Part shown: positions 38,298 through 47,516 of the stretch, one piece after another
How the letters are laid out: the number at the start of each line of letters is the position of its first letter
Position numbering within the stretch: the stretch's first letter is position 1
NCBI GenBank assembly: GCA_963839645.1
Contig: CAWIVZ010000001.1
Coordinates: forward strand, 186,001-250,000
Direction: 5' to 3'
Length of the DNA stretch: 64,000 nt
DNA from: PALSA-911 sp963839645
GTDB taxonomy: Bacteria; Pseudomonadota; Alphaproteobacteria; Acetobacterales; Acetobacteraceae
The notes under the pieces: model-generated
Databases searched by the model: none
What the model saw: the letters and a program-made list of their open reading frames with translations, nothing else
Told to the model about the DNA's origin: nothing
Made by a program: the position numbers and the translations under genes

Positions 38298-38870
38298 AAC
38301 TTTCCCCCTAGTGGTTGTCTTGCCCGGTCGGGCACGTGCCTGGGAGCCGAAGTGGTCGCGCGATTTTCCGACGATCCAGATCGCAGGATGTATTCTCGTT
38401 GCGGATGCGCATTTTCGTCAAACCCGCAAAACGATCCTTAACCGGAGGAATGGGAAGGCCTACACCGTGCCTTCCTGGCACGCCCATACAGGAGAGTTCG
38501 CACGATAGGGACTAGATCTTCAGGACGATTGAGGTGTTGCAAGGTTATGGCTCGCGCCTGACTCCGCTGCCCCGTACAGGTGACGCGGCGGCATCACGTG
38601 CCGGAGCCAGCTCAGACGAAACGGATATTGAGCGTCGTGAACAGGGGGACTCTTCGATCTTGAGAGGCTGTTACCGACCGGAAACGGTTACGAGTTCTGG
38701 CTCCAGCCATCCGTCACGTCGGGCATGCCTGCCCCGGTGAGGACCGGCTCGGTGCATCCGGTGGGTAGAAGGCATGCCATTCGAGCCGCAGGCCACGCGG
38801 GCCGGGCGGAACGGCGCCAGGATGGCGCCGCTGCATCGTTGTTATTCTCGCTACGGCGGCCCTGCACCGA
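38298..38870. other. Intergenic region upstream of the sugar nucleotide operon
   Basis: About 570 bp between two leftward genes. It should hold the promoter of the nucleotidyltransferase operon. No ORF, RNA or repeat is convincing. Confidence 0.4.
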
Positions 38871-39731
38871 TCAAGCGGTGACGTCTTCGGAAAACTGGGG
38901 GGCCGCGCCGAACACCGCATCGTCGTTGGGGCGAAGCTCCCGGCCCTGCATGGCACGGGCGGCAACAACCACCTCCGTTCGGTTCCGGACATTAAGCTTC
39001 CGGATTATGCTGTGCACATGTGCTTTCACGGTGCTCAGTGACATACCTAACCGGAAGGCGATGATCTTGTTCTGCGCGCCGAGCGCCAACACGTTCAAAA
39101 CCGCGGTTTCGCGGGGGGTGAGCCTGGCAAGGCTTTCGTCTTGCACGGGCCGCGGCAATGCGTGGGGCGCCGCCGGAGCTGCCGCCTGGTTGCGCCTTTG
39201 AACCGGCGGGAAATACCGTCCCCCGGCCATCACCAGGCGCAGGGCGGCTGCCGCCACTTTCATGCTGCTCGAGGTCGGAATGAAACCTTGCACCGCCAGC
39301 CGGTTCAGCAGGTTTTCCAAAGCTCCGGTATCGTCCAGGTCCGCCATCACGGCGATTGGCAGATTCGGACTTATCGCACGCAGTCTTTCAATCTGCTGGT
39401 CCAATCGCCCATCGAGGTGGTCGACAGGGCCGAGCCGGACAAGCGCCACCGCCGCACGCGCCAGCCGATCATCTTCGGTAGAGGTTTCGACATCGGCAAT
39501 TCCTAGCGTCTCGAACTCGCCGCAGAAGGCGCCCAACCACAAGGTAAGGCAGCCGCGCACCAATTCGCGCGGTTCCAACACCAGCAAGACATCTTGTTTT
39601 TGCTCCAAATCGTCCGCGGACGCGGGACTTTTACCAAAGCCGGGGGCCTTGATTTGCTTGCCGGAAGGGGGAGGGGCCAATCGATTGATGCCCTGACCCG
39701 TATGCTCGTTCTTTGCCCCCAAATAGCTCAT
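38871..39731 (-). CDS. LuxR/NarL-type regulator with degenerate receiver domain
   Basis: The protein is 286 aa. The C-terminal LuxR HTH is clear: LTPRETAVLNVLALGAQNK, then MSLSTVKAHVHSIIRKLNVR. The region at about residues 45-160 has the length and hydrophobic pattern of a receiver (VLLVLEPRELVRGCL; LPIAVMADLDDTG), but the phosphorylated Asp position reads ALVRLG and the usual Lys before the last helix is absent. It probably works without phosphorylation. Placed inside the exopolysaccharide island, it is a likely local regulator. Confidence 0.85.
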   Translation of the reverse strand: MSYLGAKNEHTGQGINRLAPPPSGKQIKAPGFGKSPASADDLEQKQDVLLVLEPRELVRGCLTLWLGAFCGEFETLGIADVETSTEDDRLARAAVALVRLGPVDHLDGRLDQQIERLRAISPNLPIAVMADLDDTGALENLLNRLAVQGFIPTSSSMKVAAAALRLVMAGGRYFPPVQRRNQAAAPAAPHALPRPVQDESLARLTPRETAVLNVLALGAQNKIIAFRLGMSLSTVKAHVHSIIRKLNVRNRTEVVVAARAMQGRELRPNDDAVFGAAPQFSEDVTA

Positions 39732-40190
39732 TTTTGTTCTCCTTCCGAGTAGGCGTGCGGCCCGGCGTACGGCCCCGTTTCTGGAATTCGACCTGCGACG
39801 GGTTGGCTCTCAGATCTCGCGTTCGTCGCGAACCCAGGTTGGGTTTTTACACGTAACTAATTTTATTTTAACGCGAAGTTCACATTTAGCCACTATAAAA
39901 TCACCGTTCATGCAGATTTGTATACGGATAACGTGAATGTGTTGTTTCTGATCGTTACGTGATTGTTTAATGCGTCCAAAGTGTGCTATTAATGTAGCAA
40001 CCGTCTTTTTTCGTGACAGTTCCCGTCTTTGCGAAATCGGATGCAATATTCCCAGCGCCGCCCGAGTTCGCATCGTGGCCAGGCAGATTGTTACAAATTT
40101 GGGTGCGCGGAGATCGCGACCCAACCGGCTTTTCCGGCAGCGCCGTATTCTGCCCAAACATTGCCCATCCGGATATAACCTGCCGAGACG
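39732..40190. promoter_or_regulatory. AT-rich upstream region of the LuxR gene with paired 8-bp sites
   Basis: The segment 39840-39965 is very AT-rich. CACGTAAC (39850-39857) and GTTACGTG (39954-39961) are exact reverse complements 96 bp apart and could be operator half-sites. No ORF is likely. Confidence 0.35.
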
Positions 40191-41579
40191 CTACCTGCCG
40201 AGACTGGGTAACCGCTTTGGCGATGATTGCAAGATCGCAAGCAGACCCGGCACCAGTCGCAGGCGACGCCAGACAAAGGCCGTCATCGCGACATTCCACA
40301 GAACCAGCGTTACCGCCGAGGCGATCGCCGCGCCATCGCGACCAGCCACGCGAATGAGCAACACGCCCAATGCCGCATTGCCCAACGTGCTTACCACAAG
40401 CAATACGGCCGCACTGCGTTCATGCCCCGTCATCGTCAGCATGTGCGATTGCGAACCGGAAATCGCGGCAAGCATCTGGCCGACCAGCAGGATCCGCACC
40501 GCGGAGGCGCCCCCGGCGAAATCATGTCCGAACAGGGCCAGAACCGGCCCTGCGACCACGAACAACGGCAGCGCGATGGCGGCAGCACCCAACAAGGTCC
40601 AGACAGCTGTCCTGGCCACCAGCGCCTGCAGGCCATCCATGTCTTTCCGGGCAAACATTTCCGCTATGGCGGGGGCGAACAAGGCATTCACCGCCGTTCG
40701 CGGCAACACCACCAGGAACGCGACATTGAACGCCACGGCATAGATACCGGCATCCTTGATCGCGCCGGCCCAACCCAGCAGCATCACGCCCATCCGGTTC
40801 ATCAGCGCCTCGGCGGCTCCCATCACCAATAGGGCCGCCCCAACCCGCAGCCAGGTTCGGCGCTCCTCGGCCGTCGCCCCGGCGATACCCGTTGCTTCGG
40901 TGAAGGCGGGGTTGGCGGGCCGCAGCCTGCGGGCCGCCAGGCTGACGAGGCCCAGTCCCACCAGCGAGCTGAACAGCATCGCGTTCATCGCCATCGGCGC
41001 ATCGACGTGCCACCGCAGGCCAAAGCCGGCGACGCCCACCAGAACGAGCAGCAGTCCGTCGCGCACCATGCGATCGGGCACCAGTGCCGACACAACCCCG
41101 CCATAGGCGCGCACAATGGAACTGCGAACCCAAAGCAGGGCCAGGATCGGCACCAGGGCGAAGCCACGGATATAGGTCTGGGCCATTTCCGATGCCATCT
41201 CGCCAGGCCAGGCGGTGATGGTAAGCGCACCCGCCAGGGCCACGCCGATGCCAACCAACGCGACCCGCCTTTCCGCGAACCGAATGACCCCGTGCATGAG
41301 GCTCCAGGCGCCAAGGCTGCGATACGCCGGCACGAAGCGCAGCAGCGAAACGTCGAAGCCGAGCGCCGATACATACCCCAGGATCGCCGCCCATGCGAAC
41401 ACATAGGCATAGACGCCATAGCCGTCGGCGCCGATGATCCTGGCGAGCACTAGCTGCGCGGCATAGGACACCCCGGCGGCGCCGACATAGATGATCAATG
41501 CAATCGCGCTGCCCTGCGCCATGCGGCTGAGGAAGGGACTGGCGGAACGCGTGGCGGTGGCCGCGGCGGTGGGCGTCAT
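40191..41579 (-). CDS. Lipid-linked oligosaccharide flippase (Wzx/MVF-like)
   Basis: This 462-aa polytopic protein has about 12 to 14 hydrophobic segments. The N-terminal FLSRMAQGSAIALIIYVGAA and LVLARIIGADGYGVYAYVFA are typical of polysaccharide flippases of the MOP superfamily. It would turn the lipid-linked repeat unit across the inner membrane. Overlaps the kinase-like gene at 41576 by 4 bp. Confidence 0.88.
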   Translation of the reverse strand: MTPTAAATATRSASPFLSRMAQGSAIALIIYVGAAGVSYAAQLVLARIIGADGYGVYAYVFAWAAILGYVSALGFDVSLLRFVPAYRSLGAWSLMHGVIRFAERRVALVGIGVALAGALTITAWPGEMASEMAQTYIRGFALVPILALLWVRSSIVRAYGGVVSALVPDRMVRDGLLLVLVGVAGFGLRWHVDAPMAMNAMLFSSLVGLGLVSLAARRLRPANPAFTEATGIAGATAEERRTWLRVGAALLVMGAAEALMNRMGVMLLGWAGAIKDAGIYAVAFNVAFLVVLPRTAVNALFAPAIAEMFARKDMDGLQALVARTAVWTLLGAAAIALPLFVVAGPVLALFGHDFAGGASAVRILLVGQMLAAISGSQSHMLTMTGHERSAAVLLVVSTLGNAALGVLLIRVAGRDGAAIASAVTLVLWNVAMTAFVWRRLRLVPGLLAILQSSPKRLPSLGR

Positions 41580-42337
41580 GCCGCGGCCTCGACCGAACCC
41601 AGATGGTCTATCACTGCTTCCGCCAGGAGCCGCACGGCTTCATCCAACCCTTGGCGATCCGCGGATCTGACGGAAATCATCGCTTGGCCACGCTGGCGCA
41701 GCAAATCGTGCAGAACATCGATGATCCCGATCGATCTCAGGTTTGCTTGCGGATCGACCTCCAGCAAGCGCTCGATCGCCCCCTGGCCGCGCCGCCGGTC
41801 GATCAGTCGGGCCGTCAGCGTTTCAGGCGGCGCCACCAATCGCACCAGAAGGTCCGGCATCGGAACGACGTCCAGTGCCTGCACGAGGCGTCCCTCGTCC
41901 ACTCGGCCGCTCAGCGCCGCAAGGGAATAGATCACCTGGATAAACGCCTGATCGAAGATCACGATGCGGCCGGCGCGGCGCCCGTTGTTCCAGCTTTGGG
42001 CGCGCCGCCAGATGTATCGGCGCAACCGCAACGACCACAGTACCCCGTTCGGCGGCAACAGTTTCAGCAGATCCGCCGTCATGACGGCTTCCGTGGATTT
42101 GCCGAACATATCCCTCCCGGCCATCAGCAACTCCAGCACGGGCCCGGCAATCCGACGCGCTGCATGCCCCATCGCCAGGCCACCTGGCCCGCTCTTTGCC
42201 GAAAAACCCGACCCTTCGGCAGGCCGGGAACTCAAGGCGAATTCCACCTGCACGCCCTGTTGGCGCAACCGGGCGTCCAATGCATGGCAGAGCGTCGTTT
42301 TGCCCGCCGATGGCGGTCCAAAGAACTCGATGATCAT
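41576..42337 (-). CDS. P-loop kinase-like protein of the polysaccharide cluster
   Basis: The protein is 253 aa. MIIEFFGPPSAGKTTLCHAL is a Walker A at the very N-terminus. IVIFDQAFIQVIYSLAAL could hold the Walker B Asp, and RLIDRRRGQGAIERL a lid-like Arg segment. The layout resembles thymidylate-kinase-like NTPases. The phosphate acceptor is unknown. It sits between the flippase and another kinase-like gene. Confidence 0.65.
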   Translation of the reverse strand: MIIEFFGPPSAGKTTLCHALDARLRQQGVQVEFALSSRPAEGSGFSAKSGPGGLAMGHAARRIAGPVLELLMAGRDMFGKSTEAVMTADLLKLLPPNGVLWSLRLRRYIWRRAQSWNNGRRAGRIVIFDQAFIQVIYSLAALSGRVDEGRLVQALDVVPMPDLLVRLVAPPETLTARLIDRRRGQGAIERLLEVDPQANLRSIGIIDVLHDLLRQRGQAMISVRSADRQGLDEAVRLLAEAVIDHLGSVEAAA

Positions 42338-42350
42338 GTTTCCCTCGGGG

Positions 42351-43874
42351 TCAGAGGATGCGCCAGACCTCGCGCTTTATGCCGCTCAGCACATCGGCCA
42401 ACGGCTGCTGCGCGTTGATAGACACGGTGCGCGCGCCGGGGAACTCAAGCCGGCGAAATGCCTCGATGCGCTGGTGGATCACCTCGGCGCTCATGTCCGG
42501 TTCGCGCCGCGCCAAGATGGCTGGTTCCACTTCCAGCTTGATCACCAGATCCGGCGGCAGTCGTGCCGCGAGCTCATAGCTGCGCGCCTCGAACCGGCGC
42601 AGCCAACCCGGCGCCCATTTGAGCCGGTGCAGCAACGGCCCGTCGCTGTAGGTCGGGTCCACATTCTGCGGATACCGGTCGGTCACCACGACCAGCCCGC
42701 GCGCGGCGCCGCGGTGCGCCGCACGCAGTTTGCTGCGCTTCTCCGAAGCGACCAACGCGGCCCAGCCCATCATCAGAACGCTGTAGACCGGACCCGGATC
42801 GCGGTCCGAGACCTTGCCGTGCGAAGACCCCCGCGGCTTGGTCTTCATGCAGCGCGCTATCAGTTGCGACAGGCCCTTGAATGGCAGCAGCAGCAGCGAC
42901 GGCCGGCCGTCTCCGGTGCCGAAATAGACCGGCACGACGTCCATCTCGGCGCCAAGCCAGCTCCGGATCGATCGCACGGCGGTGCTCTTGCCGCTCCCAT
43001 CGACGCCGAGCACGGAGATCACGCATCCACCCCCTGGCACTCGCCGGCTCCATGGGCGCGGCGCATGGAGAAACCGGCTGTTCAAGCCGCCAGCGGCCCA
43101 AAGGGCGGCGCGCGCAAGGCTGCGAAAATGCCCCTCGACGGCGTTGTAGGCGCGCCGCTCGGCGAGAGCCATGCGCAGGCGCCGGCGCAAGCCTCCCCGA
43201 TGCTCGAAAAGCCGACCGGAGACTATGGCGTCCGTCACCAGATCCGCCAGTTCAGCGGGGAACACTTCCCCCGCACGGGCACGCAGCGCCTCGGGGTCAA
43301 TTTGTCTCGCCAAGGCTTCCCGGTCCAGTTCGAACTTTTGTCGGGTGGCGTTCCAGTGCCGAAGTGCCACGGGGTCCGTGCGGCGCAACTCCAGGCAAGC
43401 GCGCACCACCAGCAACAGCGCCTCGCTGGCGGGATCGAGCACGCGGATGGGCAGCCTCCGGTGCGGCACCGCCCGGGCCAGCAGGGTATCCTCCCACGCC
43501 AGCCGGTACAGCTTCAGCAGTTTCTCCCCAACGACAAGGCGAAAATGCACGTGAACATGCACGATCTGCCCGGTCGGCTCGTCGTAACCCAGAAAGCTCG
43601 TGATCGCCGGATGGTCCCGGTGCGCCACGCAGGGAAATTCCTTGAACCCCGTCGCCAGCAGGACCGCGTGGGCGCGGTGCAGATCCGACCTGGCGACCAG
43701 CAGGTCGAGGTCGGATTCACCCGACAGCGCGGCTTCCACCCGGCGGCCGCTCTTCCAATAGCAATAGCCGATGTCGTCGCCGTGAAACCCTTCCAGCAGT
43801 GCCAGCAGCAGCGGGACGGGCGCCGCCTCATTGCCCATCGGGACCATCACCTCGCCAGCCGTCCCGTCCATCAT
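42351..43874 (-). CDS. Nucleotidyltransferase-like and thymidylate-kinase-like fusion protein
   Basis: The protein is 507 aa. The N-terminal half has a polymerase-beta-like motif (CYWKSGRRVEAALSGESDLD) as in nucleotidyltransferase-fold proteins, then a mid-region of helices. Near residue 280, VISVLGVDGSGKSTAVRSI is a Walker A, followed by VVTDRYPQNVDPTYSDGPLL, which matches the DRY/DR(Y/H) motif of thymidylate kinases. A role in preparing or modifying glycan or lipid carrier intermediates is possible but not shown. It overlaps the BY-kinase gene by 4 bp. Confidence 0.65.
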   Translation of the reverse strand: MMDGTAGEVMVPMGNEAAPVPLLLALLEGFHGDDIGYCYWKSGRRVEAALSGESDLDLLVARSDLHRAHAVLLATGFKEFPCVAHRDHPAITSFLGYDEPTGQIVHVHVHFRLVVGEKLLKLYRLAWEDTLLARAVPHRRLPIRVLDPASEALLLVVRACLELRRTDPVALRHWNATRQKFELDREALARQIDPEALRARAGEVFPAELADLVTDAIVSGRLFEHRGGLRRRLRMALAERRAYNAVEGHFRSLARAALWAAGGLNSRFLHAPRPWSRRVPGGGCVISVLGVDGSGKSTAVRSIRSWLGAEMDVVPVYFGTGDGRPSLLLLPFKGLSQLIARCMKTKPRGSSHGKVSDRDPGPVYSVLMMGWAALVASEKRSKLRAAHRGAARGLVVVTDRYPQNVDPTYSDGPLLHRLKWAPGWLRRFEARSYELAARLPPDLVIKLEVEPAILARREPDMSAEVIHQRIEAFRRLEFPGARTVSINAQQPLADVLSGIKREVWRIL

Positions 43875-46183
43875 GGGGCGGCCGCCCTGTTGAGGCGCGG
43901 CATGTCCCGCCTGCTCGCGGGCAGCCCGCCCTCCAGGTAATAGCGCCGGTTGGTGACGAACGATTCACCGACGTCGCCGTAGCGGTAGCGGGCATGCCGG
44001 ACAAGGTCCACCTGGGTGACCACCGCGCCGATCCCGTCCGGCGGGTTGGTGCCGCCAATCACGCCAATGGCGCGCAGCAGTTTCAGCGCGTTCTGCGCAA
44101 CCTCCCGCCGCGTACTCGACCATTTGACAACGAACAGCACCTTGTCCGCCATCGCCGCGATCAGCCGCGCCTCCGTGACCGGGAGCAGCGGCGGTCCATC
44201 AATGATCACGCAGTCGTACATTGCGCGCAGACGTTTCACAAGGCGTGGCAACTGCCCCCCCACGAAAGGCGCCAGCGGATCGCCGGAGCCGCTATGCACC
44301 GGCAGGAAGTCCAGTCCCATGCCGGGAATACGCTGGATGGCGGCGGTCGAGAAATTATCCTGATCCTGGTTCAGCAGATCGAACGCCCCGACCTGCGCAT
44401 CGCCGCCGATTTCCTTCATCACGGCGGGATGACGGAAATCGAGGTCGAGCAATATCACCCGGCGCCCGAGCAACGCGGCGTGGGCGGCCAGGCTCACCGA
44501 AAGTGTGGTCTTGCCTTCCCTCGGCACGCTGGATGTGACCAGGATCACCTTCGGCGGCGGCCGTTCACCGGTCAGGCTGAGTTGCGCGACCAGGGATCGG
44601 ATCGATTCCGTATAGTCCGCGAACGGCCTGCCGAGCAGCTGCTGGTGCGGCCGCGTGCCGCCCTTGCAGCGGACCAGCGGCACAAGCCCGAGGCAGGATA
44701 TGCCAAGCGTCTCGTTGACATCCCACTCGCTGCGCAGGCCGCGGTCCAGGCGTTCCAGCACCACCGCGAGCAGGCCCCCGCCGACGGAGGAAACAATCAG
44801 GGCGGGAAGGATAAAGAGGATCGGGTTGAGCGAGCTGGGGCGTTCCGGCGGTGTCGCCAGCGACAACACGCGCACATCCGGCGAGATCATCTCCGCCTGT
44901 TCGCGCAGTTGCTCGCGGCGCTGCAGAAGGTTCTCGTAGAGCTGCCGGCTGGCGTTCGCCTGGCGCTCCAGCTCATGCAGCCGCACCTCGTCGGCCTGGG
45001 CCTTGCTGCCGGCACCTTGCACCGTGCCGAGTTGTTCGCGCAGCGAGCGTACCCTGGCTTCGGCGATCTTGGTTTCATCTTCCACCGCGGCGGCGGCCCG
45101 ATCCACTTCCTGCGCCAGCTTGCGCTGCACTTCGCCCAGCTGGGCGCCGATGGCCAAGGTCCGCGGGTGCTGCGCGCCCAGCGTGGCGGCCTGCGACGCG
45201 AGCGACTGGCGCAATGCGCTGTCCTGCTGAGTGAGGTCGCGCAGGGCCGGGGAATCAAGGATCTGCGCAAGATAGGCGCTTCCGGTATTGCGCCGCCGCA
45301 GGTCGCGGATGAAACTCAGCCGCGCCTGCCGGCCGGCCAAATCGGCTTCAGCGGCGGTCAGCTTCTGGTTGAGGTCGGCAATCTTCGAATCCACCGGGTC
45401 GGTACGCCTCGCCTCGGCCAATCCGTGCGCGATGCGGTATTGCTGCACCGCCGCCTCGGTCCGTTCGACATCGTCCCTGAGCTCGGTGATCCGGCCGTCG
45501 AGCCAGGCCAAGGTGCGGTTGGTGTTCTCCCGCTTCTGCCGGTACTGGCCGTCGTAGTGCAGTTCGGCGATCCGGTTTGCAGCGCGTGCCGCCGCTTCCG
45601 GACTGGTCGACCGGACCGCGATGGCGATCACATGCGAGCCCCGTTCCTGGTACACGTTCAGGTCGCGTTCGAAGCGCTCGACGCTCATCGTGCTGGGTTT
45701 GCTGCTGATCTGGCCGAGCCGTTTCCCTTCGGCAATCAGCTGCGAGGCCCAGCCGCGCAGCTGGCGGCTCGAATTCAGCCATAACCGGTCCAAAATGCCC
45801 GGCGGATCACCCTTTGCCTGCGCGGGCGCATGAATGCCGGGATCCTTGAGCATGCTGTCGAGCACGTGCTGCAGATGAGCGCGGGATGTCAGGGCGGTCA
45901 CCTGGGTCTGGATGGCGCCCTGGTCGTCGGGCTGAACGATCGCCACGCCGTGCCCGAGGCCGGCCGTTTCGGGCTCGAACACGATCTGCGATTTGGCCGT
46001 GTATCGCGGCGGGATCAACAACCCGGCAAGGCAGGCCAGGATCGTGCCGATAAGCGTGATCGTCGCGATCATGCCGCTGCGGCGGCGCAGGGTGTTGATC
46101 AGCTGCTGGAACTGCAACTCCGAGCGCATCAGCGGCGGGGCGGCATCCGGGAAGCCGCTGGGATAGTAGGGACCTGTGCTCAT
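43871..46183 (-). CDS. Polysaccharide co-polymerase with BY-kinase domain (Wzc-like)
   Basis: The protein is 770 aa, with ATG at 46183 and GGAGG upstream. A Wzz domain begins after a membrane helix (MIATITLIGTILACLAGLLI), followed by a long coiled-coil (about 190-400) and a second helix (PILFILPALIVSSVGGGLLA). The cytoplasmic tyrosine kinase has Walker A SSVPREGKTTLSVSLAAH, Walker A' VILLDLDFRHP and Walker B VIIDGPPLLPV. A Tyr-rich tail (ARYRYGD; RRYYLEGG) fits autophosphorylation. It controls chain length and export. Confidence 0.94.
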   Translation of the reverse strand: MSTGPYYPSGFPDAAPPLMRSELQFQQLINTLRRRSGMIATITLIGTILACLAGLLIPPRYTAKSQIVFEPETAGLGHGVAIVQPDDQGAIQTQVTALTSRAHLQHVLDSMLKDPGIHAPAQAKGDPPGILDRLWLNSSRQLRGWASQLIAEGKRLGQISSKPSTMSVERFERDLNVYQERGSHVIAIAVRSTSPEAAARAANRIAELHYDGQYRQKRENTNRTLAWLDGRITELRDDVERTEAAVQQYRIAHGLAEARRTDPVDSKIADLNQKLTAAEADLAGRQARLSFIRDLRRRNTGSAYLAQILDSPALRDLTQQDSALRQSLASQAATLGAQHPRTLAIGAQLGEVQRKLAQEVDRAAAAVEDETKIAEARVRSLREQLGTVQGAGSKAQADEVRLHELERQANASRQLYENLLQRREQLREQAEMISPDVRVLSLATPPERPSSLNPILFILPALIVSSVGGGLLAVVLERLDRGLRSEWDVNETLGISCLGLVPLVRCKGGTRPHQQLLGRPFADYTESIRSLVAQLSLTGERPPPKVILVTSSVPREGKTTLSVSLAAHAALLGRRVILLDLDFRHPAVMKEIGGDAQVGAFDLLNQDQDNFSTAAIQRIPGMGLDFLPVHSGSGDPLAPFVGGQLPRLVKRLRAMYDCVIIDGPPLLPVTEARLIAAMADKVLFVVKWSSTRREVAQNALKLLRAIGVIGGTNPPDGIGAVVTQVDLVRHARYRYGDVGESFVTNRRYYLEGGLPASRRDMPRLNRAAAP

Positions 46184-47516
46184 GCCAACCTCCCTGGCAC
46201 GGCAGGCTGCCGCCCCCAGGCGGCGCCGCGTGCCCATTGGGGCCCTTGGACGGCCCCTGCCACAAGGCAATAACCGATGGATACCAGAAGATCGGCTGTC
46301 GAATGATCAAGTGGAACATTCCGAACAGCACGAGCCCGCCGACCAGCACCGTGAGCGCGTCCAGGCCGCCACGGTAGCCGATCCGTATCGTCGATACCGA
46401 CAACCAGACGAAAGCCAGGTCCGCGAGCACGCCCCCCTGGGCGAAAAGATCGAGCGGCGTGTTGTGGGCTTCGAAGTTCGGGACGGCGCCGGGGGTCGGA
46501 TGCGCGATATTGATGGGCTGGTTCTTGCTCTGCCTTGCCGCCACCAGCTCGGTCGGTATGGACAGATGCGGCCCCGGCCCGAGCCCCAGAAGGCGTGCAT
46601 CGATGCCCCGCTGGATGGCCTGGCCCCACAGATGGAACCGTAACTCCGCTTCACGCGTGGTCGCCTTGCCGCCCTCCTTGCTCATATCCTTGGCCAGGAT
46701 TCCCGCCTCGTCGGCGATCATCGGCCCAAGCGGCGCGAACAACGCCAAGGATATCGGCAAGGCCAGGACGACGATCCGGGCAAACGCCGAACGAAACGAC
46801 ATCCGCCACTCCGGCGAGGCGATCCATTTGCGGAACTTGAGCGCGGCATAGGCGGGAGCGCCGAGCACCAATACAACGTTGAACGTGTCGCTCTGCGTCA
46901 ACCAGCCCGCGTAGGCCGGCAGGATCGCGCCCGCCAGGACGGCGGTTCCGGCCAAGCCCGAGGCGCTGGTCTCGGCGAGATGAAACGACAGCAGCACCAG
47001 GGCGATGCACACGAGTGACAACTGGTTGGGCGTTGCCGCCCACCCGCGCAGCCGGTCCCAGTACCAAGGGTCGACGCCCGGCAGCGAAAACGCCCCAGCA
47101 GCCGCGGCAAGCTGGGCCGCCATCGTCAGGCTGCCGAGAACCACCAGCAGCCAGGCGACCCGGCGCAAGCGATATACGGCATCCGCGCCTGCCACGCTGA
47201 GGCAGCTCATGGCCGCCAGCAGGACATACGCGAGCACATCATGGAGAAACCATTGCTGATCATGCTCGTCCTGCAGCATCGCGCCGGTGAGCGTGCCAAG
47301 GCTTTCGGCCACTGCGAAGAGCGCCCAGAAACCCAGCATGCGGCCGAGCGGCGGTGTCATGACCAGGTCCAGACGGGCGAGTTCCCGCCCGAGCGACACG
47401 ATCACCCAGAGCGCCAGGCACAATTCGCCCGGCCCGAGGACCGTGGATCCGCTGACCCGAAGTTGGGATGCCATGGAAAACAGCAGCCCGAGCGCGAACA
47501 GCGTATCCCGGGCCAT
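46180..47516 (-). CDS. O-antigen ligase/polymerase-like membrane protein, 3' frame unclear
   Basis: About 445 aa with at least ten hydrophobic segments and a large periplasmic loop (GLGPGPHLSIPTELV; FEAHNTPLDLFAQGGVLADL), as in Wzy/WaaL polymerases and ligases. The open frame as read runs on through the first 370 bp of the BY-kinase gene, which is implausible. If the frame changes near 46230, the protein ends RQPAVPGRLA with a stop overlapping the kinase ATG (ATGA). This break needs one missing or two extra bases, unlike the other breaks. It polymerises the repeat unit. Confidence 0.8.
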
